A model generated the notes under the pieces. That model saw nothing but the letters and a program-made list of their open reading frames with translations, searched no databases and was not told the DNA's origin. The translations under genes were made by a program, and so were the position numbers. From assembly GCA_035641235.1 (NCBI GenBank), contig DASQUP010000043.1:1-22056 (forward strand): DNA of 22,056 nt. The letters are read 5' to 3'. This document shows, piece by piece, positions 8,508 through 15,748 of the stretch; the first letter of the stretch is position 1; each line of letters begins with the position of its first letter. This DNA is from DASQUP01 sp035641235 (GTDB lineage: Bacteria; Actinomycetota; CADDZG01; WHSQ01).

Positions 8508-8528
8508 GGGTATCTCGCATTGATACCC
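8508..8528. promoter_or_regulatory. Perfect 7-bp dyad GGGTATC-N7-GATACCC
   Basis: GGGTATC at 8508-8514 and GATACCC at 8522-8528 are perfect inverted copies separated by 7 nt. The dyad overlaps the proposed -10 element and start region of the RFSxGQE gene. It could be an operator or a weak hairpin terminator for the diguanylate cyclase transcript. No T-tract follows on the minus strand. Confidence 0.4.
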
Positions 8529-8548
8529 AGGAGGGGGCCGACCCCAAC
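8523..8548 (-). promoter_or_regulatory. Putative SigB/SigF-type promoter for the RFSxGQE gene
   Basis: On the minus strand GTTG (8548-8545), a 16-nt spacer and GGGTAT (8528-8523) match the GTTT-N15/17-GGGTAT consensus of actinobacterial SigB/SigF general-stress promoters except at one base. A start of transcription near 8514 would leave a leader of roughly 28 nt carrying the GGGAGGG ribosome-binding site. The GGGTAT also forms part of the adjacent dyad. Confidence 0.45.
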
Positions 8549-8554
8549 GACCTC

Positions 8555-9508
8555 CTAGAGCGCATCCAGGTAGATCTCGTAGGTGCCTCGGCCGCCCTCT
8601 TTCACCCGGTACATGGCGGCGTCGGCGTTGCGCATCAATGTGTCCGGATCGTCGCCCTCCTGCGCGAATGCGATTCCAATGCTCGCCGAGATGGACAGCG
8701 ACTGGGACCCCAACTCGAGCGGATCCTGAAGAGCGGTGAACAGGCGTTGCGCCACCACAACCGCATCTTTTTCGCTCCGCATGTCTTCGCACACGACGGC
8801 GAACTCGTCGCCACCCATTCGGGCAACCGTGTCGGAAGGGCGCACCGTCGCCAGCAGGAGCTCGGCGACGGACCGGAGTACGGCGTCTCCTGTGGTGTGC
8901 CCGTGCTCGTCGTTTATCGCTTTGAAGTGATCGAGGTCAACGAACAGCACTGCTACAGGTGCAAGCATTCTCTCGCTCCGAGCGAGTGCGTGTGTCAGCC
9001 GGTCCATGAACATCAATCGGTTGTGTAGTCCCGTCAGCGGATCGTGCAGCGCCTGTCGCAGGAGTCGCTCCTCAACTTCTTTGCGATCGCTGATGTCCTC
9101 CAGCTGTGCAATGAAATGCACGGGCGCGCCTGTCTCGTCACGCACGACCGCCACGTTGAGGCGACCCCATACCGTGTCGCCGCGCGCGTTCGAGTAGCGA
9201 TGCTCGAGTGTGTAGTCCCTCAGCTTTCCGGCAACCACCCGACGCATCATTTCCGCATCCGAGGCGGTGTCTTCCGGATGCGTGAGTTCTCGGAGGGTCT
9301 TCCCGACAAGGTCGGCTTCGGGGTAGCCGAGGATCTCGCACAGTTTGTGATTGACCTCGAGACATCGCCCCTCGAGATCAACGAGCGCCATGCCTATCGG
9401 CGCGTGATCGAAGGCGGTGCGAAAGCGGCCTTCGGCTGCGTTGAGCGCGCGGACGAGGCTGTCGTGATCACCGTGTTCGGGCTGGGACGGCGGCTCTTCC
9501 ACGGTCAT
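8555..9508 (-). CDS. PAS-GGDEF diguanylate cyclase
   Basis: Predicted enzyme that condenses two GTP into cyclic di-GMP under control of a PAS sensor. Residues about 22-145 form a PAS domain (FRTAFDHAPIGMALVD, then a PAC-like end at AQLEDISDRK). Residues about 150-317 form the GGDEF domain with an intact GGDEF at 232-236 and metal-binding D191 in VDLDHFK. The product-inhibition I-site RxxD (R223-PS-D226) lies five residues before GGDEF, so feedback inhibition is expected. There is no EAL domain, no transmembrane segment and no signal peptide, so the protein should be cytosolic. The gene starts 24 nt after the PLP-enzyme stop and is probably co-transcribed with it. The PAS ligand cannot be inferred. 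Confidence 0.92.
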   Translation of the reverse strand: MTVEEPPSQPEHGDHDSLVRALNAAEGRFRTAFDHAPIGMALVDLEGRCLEVNHKLCEILGYPEADLVGKTLRELTHPEDTASDAEMMRRVVAGKLRDYTLEHRYSNARGDTVWGRLNVAVVRDETGAPVHFIAQLEDISDRKEVEERLLRQALHDPLTGLHNRLMFMDRLTHALARSERMLAPVAVLFVDLDHFKAINDEHGHTTGDAVLRSVAELLLATVRPSDTVARMGGDEFAVVCEDMRSEKDAVVVAQRLFTALQDPLELGSQSLSISASIGIAFAQEGDDPDTLMRNADAAMYRVKEGGRGTYEIYLDAL

Positions 9509-9532
9509 AACCTATTCGGTGGAGGGCCAACC

Positions 9533-10723
9533 TCAGGATGCGTCCAGAGCCTCGTAAAGATCGGCGATCAGGTCGTCGGGGTCCTCGAGGCCGACGGAGA
9601 GGCGGCAGAAGCCCTCCGAGATTCCTGCCGCGGTCAACTCCTCTGCGGACAACTGCGTGTGGGTGACGCTGGCCGCGTGGACGATCAGCGAGTGACTACC
9701 CCCGAGGGAGGCGGCCGGCTTGATGATGCCCAGCTTCTCCTGAAAACCGCGCGCCCGCTCGCGTCCCCCGGCCACGTCGAAGGCAAGGACTCCACCGCCG
9801 CGGCCACCAAGGAGCGAATCACACAGAAGTTTGTCCTCGCTTGACTCGAGTGCGGGGTAGAAAGCCGCTTCGACCGCAGGGTGACTCTCCAACGCCTCCG
9901 CCACGGCGAGTGCCGAAGAACAAGCCCGCTCCACCCTCAGAGGAAGGGTTTGCATCCCCCGCAGCGCCAGCCACGCCGTGAACGGGGCAATGATCGCCCC
10001 GAACTCCCGTGCCACGGCGCGTACCTGCTCCATCACGTCCTCGAAAGCGCAGACCACACCACCCAGCAGATCGTGGTGCCCGCCCAGGAACTTGGTCGCG
10101 GAATGGATCACCGCAGAGGCTCCCAGTTCCATTGGGCGGCACAACACCGGACTTGCGAAGGTGCTATCCACGACGAGTGGAACTTCCGCAGCCCGAGCCA
10201 TTCCGCCCAGGCGCTCGAGGTCCGCCACCTTCACACGTGGATTCCCGACGGTCTCGCAGTACAAGAGCCGTGCGCCGTCGAGGGCCCGTTCGATACCTTC
10301 GAGGTCCTTCACGTCGAACAAATCCGCCTGGATGCCATAGCGGGGGAGCATGTTGCTGAAGAAGTCGTGTGTTCCGCCGTATAGCTGGCGTGCCGCGACA
10401 ATTCGGTCGCCTGAGCCGCATAGGGCCAGGATCAAAGTGGTTATTGCTGCCATTCCGCTGGCGAAGGCTTCCGCCAGAGGGGCCCCCTCCAATTCGGCGA
10501 CGGCCGCCTCAAAAGCGTCGATAGTTGGATTACCCCAGCGCGTATAAACGTAGCCGGCACCAACCTTCATCTCGGACGCTCGGGCGAACTCGTCTACATC
10601 CGCGAAGGAGTAAGTGGAGGAGAAGTCGACCGGAATCGACAGCGGCTCACCGGCCTGGACTGCTTCGCGCGGCGGATGGACCGCGCGGGTCGCTAAACCG
10701 GGCCGGGCAGGTTTAGCTCCCAA
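9533..10723 (-). CDS. Cys/Met metabolism PLP-dependent enzyme (cystathionine gamma-synthase/lyase family)
   Basis: Fold-type I PLP enzyme of the trans-sulfuration family. The PLP-binding Lys is K211 in HSATKFLGGH. The YTRWGNPT segment (residues 60-67), YGGT at 115-118 and the C-terminal SVGLEDPDDLIADL are family signatures. The residue after YG is Gly, where methionine gamma-lyases carry Cys, so a gamma-synthase, gamma-lyase or O-acetylhomoserine sulfhydrylase is more likely than a methionine lyase. The exact reaction is not resolved. The length is 396 residues. The start used is a TTG at 10723, because no in-frame ATG or GTG precedes the conserved N-terminal segment LATRAVHPP. The gene begins 21 nt after the RAM-domain gene, which may regulate it. 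Confidence 0.87.
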   Translation of the reverse strand: MGAKPARPGLATRAVHPPREAVQAGEPLSIPVDFSSTYSFADVDEFARASEMKVGAGYVYTRWGNPTIDAFEAAVAELEGAPLAEAFASGMAAITTLILALCGSGDRIVAARQLYGGTHDFFSNMLPRYGIQADLFDVKDLEGIERALDGARLLYCETVGNPRVKVADLERLGGMARAAEVPLVVDSTFASPVLCRPMELGASAVIHSATKFLGGHHDLLGGVVCAFEDVMEQVRAVAREFGAIIAPFTAWLALRGMQTLPLRVERACSSALAVAEALESHPAVEAAFYPALESSEDKLLCDSLLGGRGGGVLAFDVAGGRERARGFQEKLGIIKPAASLGGSHSLIVHAASVTHTQLSAEELTAAGISEGFCRLSVGLEDPDDLIADLYEALDAS

Positions 10724-10744
10724 TACACGACCCCGAATCTGAAG

Positions 10745-10984
10745 CTAGAGGTGAACTACCGGGCAGGTCAGAGTGCGGGTGATTCCCTCGATCGCCTGCA
10801 CCTTCGCGACTACGAGCTTGCCGAGATCGTCGACGTTTGCCGCACTCGCGCGAACGATCACATCGTACGGTCCGGTCACATCTTCAGCGGCATCCACGCC
10901 CTCGATGTTGCGGACTTCTTTGGCAACCTGAGCCGCTTTTCCCACCTCGGTCTGAATGAGGACGTATGCCTGAACCTCTGCCAC
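10745..10984 (-). CDS. Stand-alone Lrp/AsnC ligand-binding (RAM) domain protein
   Basis: A 79-residue protein that is entirely the effector-binding RAM domain of the Lrp/AsnC family, without the helix-turn-helix part. The beta-alpha-beta pattern is clear: AYVLIQTEVGKAAQVAKEV, then VTGPYDVIVRASAANVDDLGKLV, then a final strand TRTLTCPVV. Such domains assemble as ring-like oligomers and bind amino acids. Without a DNA-binding domain it may act by associating with a full-length Lrp protein or with enzymes. The GTG start at 10984 follows a strong GGAGGAGG site. It is the first gene of the run with the Cys/Met PLP enzyme, so an amino-acid-sensing role is a reasonable inference. Confidence 0.88.
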   Translation of the reverse strand: MAEVQAYVLIQTEVGKAAQVAKEVRNIEGVDAAEDVTGPYDVIVRASAANVDDLGKLVVAKVQAIEGITRTLTCPVVHL

Positions 10985-11106
10985 GCTGCGCCTCCTCCTG
11001 CTCGTCTCTCGGTCAAGCGGATGGCGGCGAGTCTACCGTCCCGTACTGGCGGGAAGCGAGATCCACTTATTCAGGATGGTTCGCCGTGACGAAGGGAAGT
11101 ATTGGG

Positions 11107-11112
11107 TAGTCT
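11107..11112 (+). promoter_or_regulatory. Possible -10 element for pckA
   Basis: TAGTCT fits TAnnnT and lies 31 nt before the pckA ATG. A poor -35 match (GTGACG, 11086-11091) is 15 nt upstream. The 159-bp gap between the divergent RAM gene and pckA must hold promoters for both; this is the best candidate seen on the plus strand. Confidence 0.27.
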
Positions 11113-11143
11113 TGCCGCCTGTCCATTTCCAAGGAGTGACCCC

Positions 11144-12721
11144 ATGCCATCAACCAGCCTCGCCGGGATTCAGCGGCCGGGCACCATTCACCTGAATCCC
11201 AGCTCACCAGAGCTTGTCGAGCTAGCGGTGCGACGCGGGGAAGGCTTGCTTGCCGCCTCGGGAGCTCTGGTTGCCAAGACCGGCAGCCGCACTGGCAGGT
11301 CTCCCAGCGATCGCTTCTTCGTTTCCCACGGCAAGTCCAAGGACCGCATCGATTGGGGCAAGACCAACCAGCCCGTGGAGCCGGAGGTATTCGACGCACT
11401 CGCACAACGCGTTCGTGATCATCTCGAAGGCCGCGAGCTGTTTGTCGTCGATGGGATTGTCGGGGCCGATCCGAAACATCGCATCATGCTGCGAGTGGTG
11501 ACCGAACTCGCCTGGCATGCGCTTTTCTGCCAGCAGCTCTTTCGGCCGCCCGAGCCCGATGAACTGGAGGGTTTCGAGCCGGAGTTCACACTGCTCGCCG
11601 CGCCGAGCTTCCAAGCGGTACCCAAGAGGGATGGGACGAACTCCGATGCTTTCATTGGGGTCGACCTCGAGCGTAGCCAGGTTCTGATAGCCGGCACCTT
11701 CTACGCGGGCGAGATGAAGAAGTCGATGTTCACCTCGGCCAACTACCTGTTCCCCGAGCAAGGTGTTCTTCCCATGCACTGTTCGGCGAACGTGGGACCC
11801 GACGGGCACGTTGCCCTCTTCTTTGGGTTGTCGGGCACCGGAAAAACCACCCTCTCCGCCGATCCCAGCCGATCGCTGATCGGCGACGACGAACACGGCT
11901 GGTCGGATTCAGGGATCTTCAACTTCGAGGGGGGCTGCTACGCAAAGTGCATCAACCTGACGGAGGAGAGGGAACCGCAGATTTGGTCGGCGATTCGTTT
12001 CGGTTCGGTTGTCGAGAATGCCGTCCTGGATGAGAAAACCCGACTCATCGACTTCGATGATGCATCGATAACCGAGAACACCAGGGCGGCATATCCACTG
12101 GAGTTCATCCCCGACTTCGTTCCCGAAGGCAAAGCGGGACACGCCGACACGATCGTTTTCTTGACGGCAGATGCGTTCGGAGTTCTGCCGCCGATTTCAA
12201 GGCTGACTCCCGAGGGGGCGATGTATCACTTCCTCTCGGGGTTCACGGCCAAGCTCGCCGGGACGGAGGCCGGGCTGGGCAGCGAACCCGAGGCAACGTT
12301 CTCCACGTGCTTCGGCGCCCCGTTCCTCCCGCTTGCTCCGGGCGAATACGCACGAATGCTCGGAGACCGGATCAAGCGGCACGGGGCCGACGTCTACCTT
12401 GTGAACACGGGATGGACGGGAGGCCCATACGGCGTTGGGGAACGAATGAACCTCAAGCACACTCGCGCGATGGTCGACGCCGCTGCCGCAGGCGGGCTCA
12501 GAGATGTCCCCACCCGCCGCCACGAGATATTCAATCTCGATGTGCCGGTTACGTGCCCGGGGGTTCCCGACGAAGTACTGGATCCCAAGTCCACATGGTC
12601 AGAACCAGAGAGCTATGAGATCAAAGCACGGGAACTGGCGCGGATGTTCGCGGACAACTTTGATCGATTTCAGAACTCCGTGCCGGCGGAGGTGACCAAG
12701 GCTGGCCCCGCGGCGTACTAG
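11144..12721 (+). CDS. pckA: Phosphoenolpyruvate carboxykinase (ATP)
   Basis: Gluconeogenic enzyme converting oxaloacetate and ATP to PEP, CO2 and ADP. The ATP-type signature is present: P-loop GLSGTGKTT at residues 228-236 and the metal-binding kinase-2 segment LIGDDEHGW ending at residue 253. The substrate-binding segment KTGSRTGRSPSDRF near the N-terminus is also typical. The length is 525 residues, within the usual range. The ATG at 11144 is chosen because AAGGAG (11131-11136) precedes it by 7 nt. A longer reading from a TTG at 11102 lacks such a site. Many Actinobacteria use the unrelated GTP-dependent enzyme, so the ATP type is a useful lineage hint. Its PEP product is also the phosphate donor for the PTS fusion encoded upstream. 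Confidence 0.95.
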   Translation: MPSTSLAGIQRPGTIHLNPSSPELVELAVRRGEGLLAASGALVAKTGSRTGRSPSDRFFVSHGKSKDRIDWGKTNQPVEPEVFDALAQRVRDHLEGRELFVVDGIVGADPKHRIMLRVVTELAWHALFCQQLFRPPEPDELEGFEPEFTLLAAPSFQAVPKRDGTNSDAFIGVDLERSQVLIAGTFYAGEMKKSMFTSANYLFPEQGVLPMHCSANVGPDGHVALFFGLSGTGKTTLSADPSRSLIGDDEHGWSDSGIFNFEGGCYAKCINLTEEREPQIWSAIRFGSVVENAVLDEKTRLIDFDDASITENTRAAYPLEFIPDFVPEGKAGHADTIVFLTADAFGVLPPISRLTPEGAMYHFLSGFTAKLAGTEAGLGSEPEATFSTCFGAPFLPLAPGEYARMLGDRIKRHGADVYLVNTGWTGGPYGVGERMNLKHTRAMVDAAAAGGLRDVPTRRHEIFNLDVPVTCPGVPDEVLDPKSTWSEPESYEIKARELARMFADNFDRFQNSVPAEVTKAGPAAY

Positions 12722-12733
12722 CGGGGCGCTTTT
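12705..12733 (+). terminator. Intrinsic terminator overlapping the end of pckA
   Basis: A perfect 7-bp stem GCCCCGC (12705-12711) and GCGGGGC (12721-12727), with a 9-nt loop, is followed by GC and TTTT (12730-12733). The left arm and loop encode the last residues of PckA and the TAG spans the loop/right-arm boundary. The T-run overlaps the stop codon of the convergent dodecin gene. Confidence 0.7.
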
Positions 12734-12935
12734 ACCGCTCGACTTCGAAGAAGATCCGGATCTCGGTGTGGTATTCGGTGATGACTCCGTCTTCGATCAC
12801 GGCCGATGTCCCCATGACCTGAAGTTTCGTGATCCTCCGGATGGTCTTGGAGGCCTCCCGCACTGCCTCAACCGCCGCCTCATTCCACCCGTCCGCGGAC
12901 ACCCCCGTGAGATCGATTGTGTTCAGAACCGACAT
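12732..12935 (-). CDS. Dodecin-family protein, SecE2/calcium-dodecin-like
   Basis: A 67-residue protein with the dodecin fold pattern: a first strand (LNTIDLTGVS), a helix beginning GWNEAAVEAVREASKTI, and two long strands (TKLQVMGTSAVIEDG and TEYHTEIRIFFEVE). Classical dodecins assemble into hollow dodecamers that store flavins between a Trp and a Gln. By alignment from memory those two positions here are Lys (in ITKLQV) and His (in YHTEI). The Trp near the helix start instead matches the mycobacterial SecE2 (calcium dodecin) group. Flavin storage is therefore doubtful. The start is the ATG at 12935, which follows GGAGGAC on this strand. A longer in-frame reading would overlap thiL and is rejected. 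It diverges from thiL with only 19 bp between start codons. Confidence 0.87.
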   Translation of the reverse strand: MSVLNTIDLTGVSADGWNEAAVEAVREASKTIRRITKLQVMGTSAVIEDGVITEYHTEIRIFFEVER

Positions 12936-12954
12936 GGACGTCCTCCGATGAGCG

Positions 12955-13950
12955 ATGGATGAGCGAGCCCCATCGAGGGTAGCCGACGTAGGGGAGCTGG
13001 GCCTCATCCAACGCGTGCGGACACGGCTTGGACGAGCGCCCGAGGGGGAAGTGTGGGCGGGCGACGACACGGCGGTCGTGAACCCCGAGAGTCCGGCGGT
13101 ACTCCTGACGACCGATCTCCTCGTCGAGGGAGTCGACTTCGACACGGCCTACTCCAACGGCGGCGACGTGGGGTGGAAAGTTCTCGCGGCAAGTGCGTCG
13201 GACATCGCTGCAATGTGCGGTCGACCCCGTCACGCGGTGGTGGCACTCGGAGTTCCCGCCGTGACCACCGTCCGTTGGGTCGACGAGTTCCTGGATGGGC
13301 TCATGGAGGCTTCGGCTGCCTGGGACGTCGCGGTTGTGGGAGGGGACATCAGCGCTGCGGAGCAGATCGTCGTCACCGTATCGATGCTCGGCGCGCCGCT
13401 TAGGCCTTCTCCCGTTCTTCGTTCGGGCGCCCGGCCGGGCGACACGATCTGTGTCACCGGGACACTAGGCGCCGCCGCCGCCGGCTTGATCGCCCTGCGA
13501 TCCGGTGCCCCGCGGAGTGATCAGACCGTGACGCGGCTCATACATCGTCAGCTTCGCCCGCAAGCCCGGGTGAGCGAGGCTGCGATCCTGGCCCAGTTCG
13601 AGATATCGGCCATGATCGATATCTCCGATGGGCTGGCCGTCGACCTCGGTCACCTTCTCGACGAGAGCGGAGTTGGGTGCCACATCGATGAGGCTGCCAT
13701 CCCCGTCGACCCAGATATACCCGCCGGGAACGGCGCGGATCCGTTTGAGCTGGCCCTCCTGGGCGGGGAGGACTTCGAGCTTCTGATTACGATGAACGGA
13801 GAACAATTGGAGGCGGCGTCGGATGGCCTCGGGGCGGTGGGGACCCCTCTCACGGCCATCGGCACGGTGACGGCAGACGAGCGCCGCATCGGCCGGCGGG
13901 CGCTTGACGAATGGAGGAGCAAAGGATGGGAACACCTGCGAAGCCGGTGA
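12955..13950 (+). CDS. thiL: Thiamine-monophosphate kinase
   Basis: Phosphorylates thiamine monophosphate to thiamine diphosphate, the active cofactor, in the last biosynthetic step. It belongs to the PurM/AIR-synthase-like ATP-binding superfamily. Visible family motifs are the N-terminal ELGLIQRV segment, AGDDTAVV, the TTDLLVEGVDF metal/ATP region, VVGGDIS, and the C-terminal MIDISDGLAVDLGHLL and LGGEDFELL. At 331 residues it is normal length. The ATG at 12955 is the best start, since GLI is needed by the family, but no good ribosome-binding site precedes it; leaderless translation is possible. Its last 25 nt overlap the start of thiD, so the two thiamine genes are co-transcribed. Confidence 0.93.
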   Translation: MDERAPSRVADVGELGLIQRVRTRLGRAPEGEVWAGDDTAVVNPESPAVLLTTDLLVEGVDFDTAYSNGGDVGWKVLAASASDIAAMCGRPRHAVVALGVPAVTTVRWVDEFLDGLMEASAAWDVAVVGGDISAAEQIVVTVSMLGAPLRPSPVLRSGARPGDTICVTGTLGAAAAGLIALRSGAPRSDQTVTRLIHRQLRPQARVSEAAILAQFEISAMIDISDGLAVDLGHLLDESGVGCHIDEAAIPVDPDIPAGNGADPFELALLGGEDFELLITMNGEQLEAASDGLGAVGTPLTAIGTVTADERRIGRRALDEWRSKGWEHLRSR

Positions 13951-14750
13951 CCGGCATTCCCCGGGCGCTTACGATCGCCGGATCCGATTCGGGCGGGGGC
14001 GCCGGCATTCAGGCGGACCTGAAGGTATTTCTGGCGCTGGGCTGTCACGGGATGAGTGCGCTGACCGCGCTGACCGCCCAGAACACCGTGGGAGTCTCCG
14101 GAATCCACGCAGTGCCCCCGGATTTTGTTGTGGCGCAAGTCGATGCGGTCGCTACCGACATCGGAGTCGACGCGGCGAAGACCGGAATGCTTGCCAACCG
14201 CGACATCGTCGGCGCGACTGCGGAAGCCATTCGGGCGAATAACATCCCAAACGTCGTCGTCGATCCGGTGTTCGTCGCTAAAAGCCGCGACCATCTCCTC
14301 GAACCGAGTGCCGTTTCCGCCCTGCGAGAGGAGGTCCTGCCCCTTGCAACGGTGATCACGCCCAATCTGTATGAAGCAGGAGGACTGCTCGGCGGCGAGG
14401 AGATCGGCGACGTCGGTGGGATGCGAGAAGCCGCACAGGCGCTTCATCGCTTGGGCCCCAAGGCCGTGCTCGTGAAGGGTGGACACCTGCCGGGGGAGCG
14501 TGCGGTGGACGTCCTATACGACGGGGAGACAACCACGGAGATCGACGGGCCACGCTTCGACACCGAGGACACACACGGCACCGGATGCGCCCTATCGGCT
14601 GCAATAGCAGCGCGGCTTGCTCACGGCGACGCCGTCGTGGATGCCGTTAGGTTCGCCAAGACGTTCGTAGCGGGAGCGATCGAACACGGGTTGCGGATCG
14701 GAAAAGGCTACGGGCCTGTCAATCCGGCATGGCAGGTGTGGTCTAGCTAG
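13926..14750 (+). CDS. thiD: Hydroxymethylpyrimidine / phosphomethylpyrimidine kinase
   Basis: Ribokinase-family enzyme that phosphorylates HMP and then HMP-phosphate to supply the pyrimidine half of thiamine. The N-terminal TIAGSDSGGGAGIQADLK is the diagnostic substrate-binding segment. DTHGTGCALSAAIAA near residue 215 holds the catalytic Asp-Thr-x-Gly-x-Gly anion hole. The length is 274 residues. The ATG at 13926 is preferred over one at 13911 because GGAGGAG (13913-13919) lies 6 nt before it. The start overlaps thiL. The stop overlaps that of the convergent membrane-protein gene by 8 bp. The usual partner thiE is not in the window. Confidence 0.94.
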   Translation: MGTPAKPVTGIPRALTIAGSDSGGGAGIQADLKVFLALGCHGMSALTALTAQNTVGVSGIHAVPPDFVVAQVDAVATDIGVDAAKTGMLANRDIVGATAEAIRANNIPNVVVDPVFVAKSRDHLLEPSAVSALREEVLPLATVITPNLYEAGGLLGGEEIGDVGGMREAAQALHRLGPKAVLVKGGHLPGERAVDVLYDGETTTEIDGPRFDTEDTHGTGCALSAAIAARLAHGDAVVDAVRFAKTFVAGAIEHGLRIGKGYGPVNPAWQVWSS

Positions 14751-15534
14751 TGCCGCGCTCGGCTTTCAACTCCTCCAGCCCGTAGTCCTCGGCGCGGGCC
14801 CTGATATCGAAGTACGCAACGGTAGTAGCCGCCGCATAGAACGCGAGGGCGATGGCGCTCAAGACGATGGAGAACAGCACAAAGGACGCCAACTGAACGA
14901 TGTCTCCGAGCGGTTCGGCGGATGTTGCAAACACTCTAGGGACGATGAAGACAACGAGCCCTATGAAGAGAGCTACGGCCATTAGATAGCCGAAGATCCG
15001 GGCGAGTTGACCGCGACCTATCTCTCTCACGCGCCGAGTAGCGAGTTGAAACGGCTTTGCCTCGAGCACGATCACCTGCGCGATCAGCGGGGGGCCGAAG
15101 AAGAGGGGTAGCAGCAGAAGCGTCAACCCCTGTGACAGGACCATGAACACCATGGCCAGGAGCGCCCCGAACATCGACGCGGCAAGCGTCTCCTTGAACA
15201 GTGGGCGGCCCTTCCGCACCGCACAACGGGCTGAGGCATTCTCGCCCGCAATTCCGTCGGCGATGATGGCTGCTCCGAGTGCCACCCCAAGCCCATGCGA
15301 AGTGACGCGGACTATCAGTGGGATCAGAACAGCGAATGATGCCGCGATTCCGGCGGGATCTACATTCGCAACGATCGACGCCAGGAGCCAGGCCGGCCAT
15401 TCCATCGCGACGACCACCAGCAGCGGCCTGAACAGCGCTCCGAAGTGCGATCTGACGATCCACCAGGACGTCGATATGAGGGACCCGAATCCAACCGGCG
15501 CCGGAACCTCGGGCGCCGGGCCCCTGGCCGTCAT
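14743..15534 (-). CDS. Multi-pass membrane protein of unknown function
   Basis: A 263-residue integral membrane protein with about five to six hydrophobic stretches. They include RPLLVVVAMEWPAWLLASIV, SFAVLIPLIVRV, the long LLAMVFMVLSQGLTLLLLPL, FGYLMAVALFIGLVVFIVP, and a last segment ending AATTVAYFDIRAR. The AYFDIRARAEDYGLE end resembles the membrane domain found with glycerophosphodiester phosphodiesterases and related uncharacterised actinobacterial proteins, but no catalytic domain is present. The ATG at 15534 is chosen because the preceding gene stops at 15545, leaving a 10-nt gap; an upstream in-frame ATG at 15597 would overlap that gene. No clear ribosome-binding site is seen. It is probably the last gene of the run that follows rpmB. 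Confidence 0.7.
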   Translation of the reverse strand: MTARGPAPEVPAPVGFGSLISTSWWIVRSHFGALFRPLLVVVAMEWPAWLLASIVANVDPAGIAASFAVLIPLIVRVTSHGLGVALGAAIIADGIAGENASARCAVRKGRPLFKETLAASMFGALLAMVFMVLSQGLTLLLLPLFFGPPLIAQVIVLEAKPFQLATRRVREIGRGQLARIFGYLMAVALFIGLVVFIVPRVFATSAEPLGDIVQLASFVLFSIVLSAIALAFYAAATTVAYFDIRARAEDYGLEELKAERGTS

Positions 15535-15544
15535 AAGAGACGTA

Positions 15545-15739
15545 TCAGCCGGAAACGCGCTTTTTGGCAATCCACCCGACAACGAGGAGTACCGCAAGGC
15601 CGACTACGCCGATCGCAAGCTTCTTGCCGACCTCCTGCGCTTCGACCTTTGCTTGATCGACCAGTTGATCGACTTTGCGGGCAAGGTCTTCACGCGTCTG
15701 CTCAATCTCCTCTGCGGTTTGGCGAGCAGTCTGTCCCAT
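15545..15739 (-). CDS. DUF3618 family small membrane protein
   Basis: A 64-residue protein with an N-terminal charged coiled-coil-like helix (EEIEQTREDLARKVDQLV) followed by a single hydrophobic segment (AIGVVGLAVLLVVGWIA) and a basic tail. This matches DUF3618, a family of unknown function commonly found next to Holin-X genes in Actinobacteria. The ATG at 15739 follows a strong GAGGAG site. It lies 9 nt after the Holin-X stop and 10 nt before the next gene, so it is clearly part of an operon. A membrane-proximal helper of the neighbouring Holin-X protein is plausible but unproven. Confidence 0.82.
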   Translation of the reverse strand: MGQTARQTAEEIEQTREDLARKVDQLVDQAKVEAQEVGKKLAIGVVGLAVLLVVGWIAKKRVSG

Positions 15740-15748
15740 GTGTTCTCC

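Noticed and set aside
8226..8792. Longer minus-strand reading frame extending upstream of the RFSxGQE gene
   Set aside because: It would overlap the end of the GGDEF gene. The upstream part has shadow-frame composition, and a strong ribosome-binding site sits before the internal ATG at 8486.
12732..13145. Longer minus-strand frame for the dodecin
   Set aside because: It would overlap thiL by about 190 bp. The family starts at the internal ATG, which has its own ribosome-binding site.
14743..14750. The 8-bp thiD/membrane-gene stop overlap as an unusual feature
   Set aside because: Short convergent overlaps are common in compact genomes, and nothing else marks this one.
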